Assembly: GCA_004835665.1 (NCBI GenBank)
Contig: RBKR01000023.1
Location: 248,001 to 312,000 of the forward strand
DNA: 64,000 bases
Source of the DNA: Phoma sp. XZ068
Lineage: Eukaryota > Ascomycota > Dothideomycetes > Pleosporales > Didymellaceae
Direction: 5' to 3'
Both the position numbers and the translations under genes were made by a program. The notes under the pieces were generated by a model. The model was not told the origin of the DNA. It saw only the letters and a list, made by a program, of their open reading frames with translations, and made no database searches. Shown here piece after piece: positions 54,591-64,000 of the stretch. Within the stretch, counting starts at the first letter, position 1. Each line of letters starts with the position of its first letter.

Positions 54591-57500
54591 GGTATCCTAA
54601 CTACTTAACTAGGTACTTATTCTTATATCTTTTCCTTTAATATTATATTATTTTTTTAACTTCCTACTTAGTTTTCTTTTTAACCTAGTAGTAGAAGTCC
54701 TTCTAGATTAGTATATTAGGGTCTGCTAGTTCTAGTAGCAATATATAGAACATAGAGTATATTCTAGCATCCTATAGTAGCTTAAGTTAATAGTTTATAG
54801 AGCTAATTTACCTAGAAATAAAAAATAGTCTAACCTTAATATAATCTAGTTTTTTTATTAGTCTTTATATTTATAAGTTTTTTATAAGGAGATAGACTTT
54901 ATCCCCCTCTTTTAGCTAAGGTGCTATTTTTCTTTTCTAATTAATATAAGAGATTACTTATTATTAAGCCTTATTAATATTTTTAAGTAATTTCTAGTAT
55001 ACTTTCTTTAGTCTTTATACTAAGGTTATTACTAAATCTATTTAGATATTACTGTTAAGAGATCTTATAAAGAGATTTAGATATCTTCTATAATTTGTAA
55101 AGAATAGTATTATGCCTATTACTTCTAATAATTTATTATTATATATAATCTATACTATAGGTAACAGTAAGACCTAGTTATCTTACTCTTAGTTACTATA
55201 TATTCTTAAGTATATTTCTATAGTTTAATTTATTCTTTCTATTTATCTGTCTGTTTACAGATAGTATACAGTTAATAGCTTTTTCTTAGTACTAATAGCT
55301 ACTATAAGCATAGTCTAATAATTTAATATAAAAAGCTTATCTCTATTACTAATAATTAATTCTAGTATACTATAGTAATAGATAATCCTATCTAGAAATA
55401 CTTATACAAGCTGCTCTATAGTATAACTATATTAAAATAGTATTATTTCTACTGCTTTAGTAAACCTATCTACTATAATAAAGATTAAGTTATAGGTATA
55501 TCCTATAACAGGGTCCTTAGAGATTAGTAGTTATATAATAAAATTTATTATAATATTTGTCTATAGTGCTGTAGGTAGCTCTATTACTTGCATTTCTCTA
55601 TACTTTGCATATATACTATGCTTGTTTTGTTAACAATTAACACAGTTTTTAATAAACTTAGTAACTTTATCCTTTATATAGCTAAACTTATAGTATTATC
55701 TAATAAGTTCTATTATTTGTATTATACTAGAGTGTCTATAAAGCAGGTTATTATTATAATAGCTTATAATTTTATTTTCTAATTCCTCTAGTACCTTTAT
55801 AGGTATACGCTGTTCCTGCTAAACTTATATTATATTATTAAGCTGCTAAGATAGTCCTAATAACCTATCTTTGTTAACTCTAAGTATAGTAAACTAATTA
55901 ATAGTTTTTTTTCTAGCTAGATTATATTGTCTGCTAAGTATGTTAGCTCTGCTATTATCTTTTCCTAGTGTATATAGTATCTTAAACTTGTACTATCCTA
56001 ACAGCTTAGACTAGCATACTTATTATTAGTTAAGTGTTTTAGTAGTAGTAAAGTATACTAGGTTCTTATAATCTATATAAATAGTAAGTTCTAAGTAGCT
56101 TTCTATATAGATTCTCTAATATTCTAGGGCTAATATAATAGCTAGTAATTCCTTATTATATATATTATATTATTCTTCTAGTCCTAAGAACTTTCTAGAG
56201 TAGTAGGCAATTAGGTACTATTATCTATCTTGTTCTTATATAGCGCAAGCTCCTAATACTAAATCTAAAGCATCTATCTTAATTTAAAGTAGCTTTCTAC
56301 TCTTAAATATAATTATTATAAGTAGCTTAATATAGGACTATTTAAGCAACTAGAAAGCATCCTCTTATACTTGTTCCTACTTAAATAGTATATCCTTCTA
56401 TATAAGCTTTATAAGTAGTAAGGCCTTAAGTAAATAGTCTTTAATAAAGTATTAATTAAAATTAATAAATTTTAAAAATTCCTAAATTCCCTTAAGGGAG
56501 GTAGGAGTTAGCTAATCCTTTATAACTTAAATCTTTATCTTACTTATCTTAACTCTATATCTTCCTATAATATAGCTAAGAAATTCTACTTCTTCCTTAT
56601 ACTATTTATATTTCTTAGGTTTAAGTTAAAGATCTGCCTTTCTTAGGTATTCTAACACTTCCCTAATATAGTAAATATATTCTTCTAGTATTACTAAGTA
56701 TACTAGAATATTATTAAGGTATGCTACTACTATAATATCTAAGTATACTCTTAATATATTATTAATAAGAGCCTAATATATAGCTAGTGTGTTAGTAAGC
56801 CTAAATAGTATTACTAAATACTTAAAATAACTATAGCATATTCTAAACGCAGTCTTCTATTCTTTACCTTCTTTTATATATATAAGGTTGTATGCTCTAT
56901 ATAAATTAAGTATAGTAAAGTATTATACTCTAGATAACTAATCCTATAATTCTTTAATATTTAGTAATAGGTACTAATTCTTAATTATAATATTATTAAG
57001 TTTCTAATAGTTAATATATATTTATAATTTACTATCTTTCTTTAGCGTAAAGAGAACTAGGAATCCTACTAGTAATTCTAATTCTTATATAAATTCTTTC
57101 TTAAGGTTCTTATTAATATATTCCTTAAGTATACTAAGTTCTTTCTTAGATATTCTATATATAGGCCTAAAAGGTAGTTCCTTTCCTTCCTAGAGCTTAA
57201 TCTTGCAGTCCTAGAGTTTATACTATAGTAATACCTTTATAGTCTTCTTATTATAGAAGAGTTCTATATAACTCTTATATTTATCTAGGATATTAGGAGG
57301 TATACTATTCTTCTTCTTAACTATTACTTTATAACTAGTAGAGTGTTCTATATCTATACAGTTAACTGCTCTATCTTAGTACATCTTATATATTAAAGAG
57401 ATATTATTAATCTTTTTCTTATCTACTAGTTATATTATAAACTATATAGGCTGTAATATAGTAGTGCTATATCTATATTAACTTAATAAAAGCTATTAAT

Positions 57501-59806
57501 TCTTCTAATTAATATCTAGATTATACTTTCTTAACTATAGAAGTCTTAATATAATATTATAAGTAGCTATCCTAAAAGTATCTAGGGTTATTTTCTTATA
57601 GTGTCTATAGATCTATAGAGGTACTATAGTTACCTTATATATAATCTTAGATTCCTCTAGTATTAGTTCTCTATTAGCTACTCTAAGTAGGTAAGGTATT
57701 ATCTTCTAAGTAGGGTGTAGTCTAGCTAGCTATACTACTTATAAAGAGATATAATTAGACTGTGCTCTAGAGTCTAAGAGTGCCTTTATCTATCTTCTAT
57801 TTACCTTAATAGGTAACTTAATTAGTTAGTAATTACTTTTAATACTATTAATAGATTAATCTCTAGCGCCTACTAGCGCTGCTCTAAAAAAGGATTCTCT
57901 TATCTAAAGTTATTACTTTACTTCTTTTCTTTATAGGTCTTATAGTAGAGATTAAGGCAGGTCTGCTAATACTAATTAAAGTATTACTTATTTACTACTA
58001 GTTCTTATTATCTATACTTAGACTTATTCTAGCTAGAAAAGTATTAGTTATTATATTTATCTATTAGGTATAGTATATAGTAGTCCTCCTTATAATCTTT
58101 CTATTATAGTTTATATAGATATCTCTTTAGAAACTATCCTAAATTAAGCTTTTCTAAGTAATATATCTAGTAACTATTATAGTAGCACGCTGTCTATAAT
58201 AGTGCTCTATAGTATAGGTTTCTTAGGTCTAGGCTATAATTAGGTTCTAGGTAATTATTATCCTAGTTCTAATATACTTCTAATTAATAATATTATTAGT
58301 ATTCCTTATATAACTTATTATACTAGTTTTCTTTATTATTATCTACCTTAATAGAGAGGATAATTAGGTCCTAGTATAACTTAGTATAGGCTTTATTATT
58401 AGCTTTCTTAGCTTTATATTACTTATATTCTTAATAATATATATTATATTACGCCCTATATTATACTATAGTAGAACATGCTAGCTTGTCTTAATTCTTA
58501 TTATCCTCTAAGTATTATCTAGGTAGTTATAGTATATTGTCTTTAGTATTAGGTGTCTAGGTTACTCTAGGTCTATAGTATAAGGTTATAGCTATACTAG
58601 AAGCTTCTAGAAGTTTAAGATATTCTTCCCTTAATATCTATATAATTATAGTTTTATAGCTATAAGGGTGTTTATATACCTATAACTTCTTAGGTACTAG
58701 TTTATATATAACCTCTAGTTTAGTATTATTATTATATCCTAACTCTAGATCTTCTATAAGTTGTCTAATTCTATTAGTAAGAATTTCTTATTTATTACTA
58801 GTATCCTTGCTATCTAGCCTGCTAGCTAATATATTAATCTATTAGAATACTTTATTCTAGTAATAGTCTCTAGTAAAGTAGCCTAGTTTACTATAGTTAT
58901 AATAGGTTTAGTCCTTGTTACTCTTATTATTATTATATCTCTTCTTTTTATTCTATTATAGTTTTATAGCTATTAGTCCCTTATTTATATTAGATAGGTC
59001 TATTACCTTAGGTCTATAGTACCTACTCTATATATTACTATAAATATAGTAACCTATATTAGGTTAGTAGTTGTTTCTATAGTTACTATAATAAGTATAG
59101 CTATTCTATTAGTTATATTATAGTTAAGATAGTTAGCCTATAGCTTAAGTATATAGATTATTATATAGCTCTTATTAGAGCTTATATAGTTTAATATCTA
59201 GGTTAATTACTATATTAATAAGGTTATCTAAGGTTTCTATACTAGTACTAGTATATATTAGTTCTTTCTTTACCTTAGGCTTAAGTCCTTAATAAAATAT
59301 TATAGTTAATATAGTATTATCCTAGTCTATATTAGCTATAAGTTGCTAGAACTTAGTAGTATAATTAGTAGTAGATTAGGTCTATTAAATATATTAGATG
59401 TCTTACCTAGTAATAGTAGGTTTATTTAAGACTCTAAAGATTAGGTAGATCTTATCCTTAAAGGTGTTAAAGTCTTCTATCTATATATTAACCTTATCTA
59501 GAGTATTGTCCTTACTATAGAGTTAAACAAAAGGTTTAATCTAGGTAAATACTTTTCTATATATATAGCTTACTACTAAGGTAACCCTTTTCTTAGCCTC
59601 TACCTTATCTCCTTAGAATATAAAGAATAGGTCCTATTATATTAACTAGTTATCTAGCTTACTACAGTCTCTCTTATAGAGGTTAGGTTACTTAATATTA
59701 ATAGTATTAGTAGTAATAGTTCCTTCTATTATATTAATATTAGAGTATAAGCTAGTAGAAGTAACTCTAGTTTCTAAAGTAGTACTTATCTTAGAGGTAT
59801 TTAAAA
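54590..59806 (-). pseudogene. G2 gag-pol polyprotein, RIP-inactivated
   Basis: On the minus strand: gag from about 59790; a zinc knuckle at 58904-58863 with Tyr codons in all four ligand positions; protease about 57800; reverse transcriptase about 57200-56500, with the catalytic motif reading YLNN at 56721-56710; RNase H to about 55950; integrase about 55850-54900; and a chromodomain at about 54640-54580 (KYLVK, stop, LGYPNLENI). The two Asp-to-Asn changes in the reverse transcriptase are each a TpG-to-TpA change on one strand. Confidence 0.82.
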
Positions 59807-60291
59807 TATTAAGGTTATAAACTAAGTAAAGCTTATAAATACTTCTAAGGTTAGTTCTCTAGAATAAGTGCTAGTATAGGAGGGGGTTAGTATAGATACC
59901 TAGTAAAATACTATAACAGCTATAGGGTTAATAATAAGTAGTATAGATAGTTAATCTGTCTAGCTTAAAAGTTAGGTTAAGTTCTAATAATAAAGTTAAT
60001 TAATAAGGTTAAATATAATACTATAAGAGTAGTGTTTCTAATTACTATATACTAAGAAGTGTCCTATATTTCTTATAATATCTTATAAAGTCCTATAGAA
60101 GGCCCTATAGTTTCTATAAGTAGTTTATAGTTTCTATAGAATATATATATAGTGTCTTATACTATCTTATACTCTTAGTATAGTTTATTCTTTATAGAAT
60201 TATAAGATATTATATAGTCTTCTTAGCCCTGCGTTATTAATCTATAACTATAACTTTATTATACTGTACCTCTCCCTCTAAGATTATAATA
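59807..60291 (-). repeat. G2 5' LTR (485 bp)
   Basis: This is the upstream LTR in element orientation; the GGTAT duplication follows at 60292-60296. Confidence 0.9.
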
Positions 60292-60768
60292 GGTATCTCT
60301 AATAATTTAACTAGTAAATAAAGTAGTAGTACTTACTTCTTAGTAAGTAACTAAAGAAAAGCCTATAGCCTAATTTACTTATTCTATAGAATAGGTACTA
60401 TAGAGTATATTAACTAAGAGCTATATAGCTCCTAATTTACTTAAATAGTACTACTCTCTTAAATACTATATTTAAGAAAAGAGTACTAAAGCTATAGATA
60501 AATACTTCTAGATACTATTCTTAGAATAGTATATTTAACTTAATAATATACTATATATTATATTCTTATTAGCTCTAATAATAGCTAGCTATTACCCTAT
60601 ACTCTTAAGTAACCTATCTATATATTAGAGTTTATTCTAGTATACCCCTTAATAATAGTAAGCTATTATTCTATACCTTCTAGTAACCTATTCTACTTCT
60701 ACCTATACTTATCTCTAAGAACTAATAGAATAATATATTATAAGCTTTACTTAGGTATAACTTTAATA

Positions 60769-61314
60769 GTATCTATTCTACTAGTACTTATACTTATAGG
60801 AAGTAGTAGCTTTCTATAAGTTCTTATAGAGTTCTTTTAATTTCTTAGTATTTATATAGTAGTACCTTATAAAATTATTATATAAATTCTTTTCTTATAT
60901 TTTTTAGAATATATATTTATCTATAGATAAAGACTAGACTATCTTTTTCTTTAATAGCTATCTTAATATTGTCTACTTCTATTTATAATTTTATAGTTTC
61001 TTCTTAGATCTATTTCTACTAGTTATTCTACTTTTTTATAATTTTTAATATAGTAGCTAGCTTAGAGTAGTTATAAACTATAGATTTATTAGGTTCTAAG
61101 TAGAGAATTACTTTACTAAACTTTTCTTTTTCTTAATATTTAGGTTATTAGCTAAGTATATTAGCGTATAGGTTCTTAGTTTCTTTATAATAGATAATTT
61201 TTAAGGTAAAGGTAGTAAGGTATTAGACCTATTACTTCTAGTATAGTATAAGGTCTTTATTAAGTATAAAGCCTATAAGGTTCTTATAGTTAGAGTATAT
61301 AATAGTCTAGTAAT
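60769..61314 (-). mobile_element. Gypsy G3 fragment (RNase H/integrase region, part 1)
   Basis: Minus-strand sequence upstream of the integrase core at 53086-53379, with Lys/Ile/Leu-rich segments (LVFIY, YILKNIRKEFI, FYKVLLYKY). Its right end is cut by the G2 LTR at 61315. Family membership beyond gypsy is uncertain. Confidence 0.5.
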
Positions 61315-61797
61315 TATTATAATCTTAAGAGAAAGGTATAGTATAATAAAGTTATACTTATAGATTATTAGTATATAGCTAAGAAGGCTATATATTATTC
61401 TATAATTCTATAGAAATAAACTATACTAAGAGTATAAGATAGTATAAGATACTATATATATATTCTATAGAAAACTATAAACTACTTATAGAAACTATAG
61501 GGCCCCCTATAGAATATTATAGAATATTATAGAAAATATAAGGTACTTCTTAGTATATAGTAAGTAGAAACACTACCCCTATAGTATTTTATTTAACCTT
61601 ATTAATTAACTTTATTATTAGAACTTAACCTAACTCTTAAGCTAGACAGATTAACTATCTATACTACTTATTATTAACTCTATAGTTATTATAGTATTTT
61701 ACTAGGTATCTATACTAACCTCTTTTATACTAGTACTTATTCTAGAGAACTAACCTTAGAAGTATTTATAAGCTTTACTTAGTTTATAACCTTAATA
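61315..61797 (+). repeat. G2 5' LTR of a second, plus-strand copy (483 bp)
   Basis: It matches the other G2 LTRs in direct orientation and is followed by the same internal start as in G2 (TTTTAAACACCTCTAAGATAAG). Confidence 0.9.
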
Positions 61798-64000
61798 TTT
61801 TAAACACCTCTAAGATAAGTACTACTTTAGTAACTAGAGTTACTCCTACTAGCTTATACTCTAATATTAATATAATAGAAGAAACTATTACTACTAATAC
61901 TATTAATATTAAGTAACCTAATCTCTATAAGGGAGACTATAGTAAGCTAGATAACTAGTTAATATAATAGGACCTATTCTTTATATTCTAAGAAGACAAG
62001 GTAGAGGCTAAAAAGAAAGTTACCTTAGTAGCTAGCTATATATATAGAAAAGAGTTTACCTAGATTAAACCTTTTATTTAACTCTATAGTAAGAATAATA
62101 CTTCTAATAAGGTTAATATATAGATAGAAGACTTTAATATCTTTAAAGATAAGATCTACCTAATCTTTAGAGTCTTAAATAAACCTACTATTACTAGATA
62201 AGATATCTAATATATTTATTAGACCTAATCTACTACTAATTATACTACTAAGTTCTAGTAACTTATAGCTAATATAGACTAGGATAATACTATACTAATA
62301 ATAATATTTAAATAAGAACTAAAGCCTAAGGTTAAGAAGAAGCATATATATATTAGTACTAGTACTAAAATTCTAGACAACCTTATTAATATAGCTATAG
62401 ATATTAATAGTAAGCTATATAAACTTTAGTAGAAATTATATAATAAACTCTATACTTAAATTATAGCTTAGCTACCTTAACTACTATATAACTAGTAGTA
62501 TAATAATACTTACTATAGAAATTATTATAATAGTTACTAGCCTAATATAGGTTACTATATCTATAGTAATACTTAAAGTAGTTAGACTAGAGGTAATAGA
62601 CCTATTTAATATAAATAAGGAACTAATAAATACTAGACTATAATAGAATAAAAAGAGATATAACTATAATAAGAGTTATAAAGATAAGACTTATTATAAC
62701 TATAGTAAACTAGGCTACTTTACTAGAGACTATTACTAGAATAAAGTATTCTAATAGATTAATATATTAGCCTATAGGCTAGATAGCAAGAATACTAGTA
62801 ATAAATAAGAGATTCTTACTAATAGAGTTAGATAACTTATAGAGAATCTAGAGTTAGAATATAATAAAAATATTAAACTAAAGGTTATATATAAACTAGT
62901 ACCTATAAGGTTATAGATTTATAAACACCCTTCTAGCCTAGAATATATTATTATATAGATATTAAGAAAGGAATTTCTTAAACTTCTAGAAGCTTCTAAT
63001 ATAACTATAATACTATACTATAAATTTTAAGTAACCTAGACACCTAATACTAAAGACTATATACTATAACTACCTAGATAGTACCTAGAGAATAATAAAG
63101 ATTAAAATAAATTAGTATACTCTACTATAGTATAATATAAGATATAATATAATATATACTATTAGAAATATAAGTAATATAAAGTTAAGAAAGCTAATAA
63201 TAAGGCCTATACTAAGTTATATTAAGACCTAATTATCCCCTCTATTAAGGTAGATAATAATAAAGAAAATTAGTATAATAAGTTATATAAGGAATACTAA
63301 TAATATTATTAACTAGAAGTATACTAGAACTAAGACTATAATTATATAGAACCTAATTATAGCCTAGACTTTAGAAACCTATACTATAAAGTACTATTAT
63401 AGATAGTATACTACTATAATAGATACTAGATATATTACTTAAAAAAACTTAATTTAATATAGCTCCTAAAAAGATATCTATATAAACTATAATAGAAAGA
63501 TTATAGAGAGGACTACTATATACTATACTTAATAAATAAATATAATAATAAATACTTTTCTAGCTAGAATAAGTCTAAGTATAGATAATAAGAACTAGTA
63601 GTAAATAAGTAATACTTTAATTAGTATTAGTAGACCTACTTTAATCCCTACTATAAGACCTATAAAAGAAAAAGTAAATAAATAGCTTTAGATAAGAGAA
63701 TTCTTTTTTAAGGTAGTACTAGTAGGTTCTAGAGATTAATCTATTAATTATATTAAAAGTAATTACTAACTAATTAAGTTACCTATTAGAGTAAATAAAA
63801 GATAGATATATATACTCTTAGACTCTAGAGTATAGTCTAATTATATCTCTTTATAAGTAGTATAGCTAGCTAGACTATACTCTACTTAGAAGATAATATC
63901 TTACCTACTTAAAGTAGCTAATAAAGAACTAATACTAAAAGAATCTAAGATTATATATAAAGTAACTATAGTACCTTTCTAGATCTATAGACACTATAAG
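61798..64000 (+). pseudogene. Gag and start of pol of the second G2 copy
   Basis: The gag capsid region (about 61850-62600) is followed by a CX2CX4HX4C zinc knuckle at 62692-62733 whose four ligand codons are TAT, TAT, TAC and TAT, so all read Tyr. Around 63770-63860 a DSR-like tripeptide after hydrophobic residues marks the aspartic protease (DSG to DSR by RIP is likely). TAA and TAG stops are frequent. The frame runs off the window. Confidence 0.78.

Larger units (their letters stand above)
53482..60291 (-). mobile_element. Ty3/gypsy chromovirus G2 (6810 bp), inserted in a G1 solo LTR
   Basis: Both LTRs are 485 bp (53482-53966 and 59807-60291). The target duplication GGTAT lies at 53477-53481 and 60292-60296. 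The minus-strand gag-pol is in gypsy order and has a C-terminal chromodomain. A separate antisense frame lies next to the 3' LTR. The left LTR keeps a TGTTATAATC terminus. Confidence 0.92.
53380..60768 (+). repeat. Solo LTR of family G1, split by element G2
   Basis: The LTR parts are 53380-53481 and 60297-60768, together about 574 bp. They match G1A/G1B LTRs end to end. The break carries the duplication GGTAT from the G2 insertion. No G1 internal sequence is attached, so the G1 element here was reduced by LTR-LTR recombination before G2 arrived. Confidence 0.85.
61315..64000 (+). mobile_element. Second G2 chromovirus copy, cut by the window edge
   Basis: The 5' LTR, gag and the start of pol are present; the rest lies to the right. 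It is head-to-head with the first G2 copy, 1023 bp away. Confidence 0.88.

Noticed and set aside
55588..55782. 64-codon plus-strand frame inside G2
   Set aside because: It is opposite the integrase N-terminal region and is not continued by sensible sequence on either side, unlike the antisense frame at 54060-54590.
32266..64000. Alternative reading of the AT-rich block as mitochondrial or centromeric satellite DNA
   Set aside because: It has no mitochondrial genes and no satellite periodicity, while LTR pairs with target duplications explain almost all of it.

Overview
The window is nuclear DNA of a filamentous ascomycete (Pezizomycotina), most likely a plant-associated Dothideomycete. The evidence is short GT-AG introns of about 47-99 bp, a wetA conidiation regulator, a cutinase, an intracellular GH31 enzyme, an AA9-like relic, and a large block of DNA carrying the signature of repeat-induced point mutation (RIP). 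The assignment below the subphylum level is inference.

The left half (1 to about 26.5 kb) is ordinary gene-bearing sequence. In order it holds: the N-terminal part of a mitochondrial m-AAA protease (minus, runs off the left edge); a two-exon small secreted cupin-like protein; a divergent pair of related F-box-like genes, one intact and one broken by frameshifts; a PMC1-type calcium ATPase; a PHYHD1-like dioxygenase tail-to-tail with a three-exon TMEM234 homologue; wetA; the exosome subunit RRP4 divergent from a two-HKD phospholipase D-like protein; a soluble SMP-C2-C2 lipid-transfer-like protein; and a GH31 alpha-xylosidase/alpha-glucosidase. These are mostly unlinked housekeeping and developmental genes; no biosynthetic cluster is visible.

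From 26.5 to 31.4 kb the sequence is gene-poor. The only recognisable item is a decayed piece of an AA9 (LPMO) gene with its intron still readable. A three-exon cutinase (31431-32265) is the last gene. Its stop codon lies 36 bp from the first retrotransposon fragment.

From about 32.3 kb to the right edge the DNA is an AT-rich block with few CpA and TpG dinucleotides, made of LTR retrotransposons inserted into one another. A Ty1/copia element (LTRs of about 620 bp) is split in its 3' LTR by a Ty3/gypsy element, here called G1A (TSD AATAA). G1A is split at the end of its RNase H domain by an opposite-strand member of the same family, G1B (TSD AATAG). To the right, a second gypsy family, G2 (485-bp LTRs, TSD GGTAT), sits inside a G1 solo LTR, which itself lies inside the integrase of a third gypsy fragment (G3). 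A further G2 copy on the plus strand runs off the right edge. G1 and G2 code for a C-terminal chromodomain (chromoviruses).

The least described signal I found is an antisense, coiled-coil-like reading frame between pol and the 3' LTR in both G1 copies and in G2. Its interruptions are TAA/TAG codons, largely where glutamine would fit, as RIP of a real coding sequence would produce. RIP has also turned the gag zinc-knuckle ligands into tyrosine to different degrees in different copies, in an order that agrees with the nesting order of G1A and G1B.
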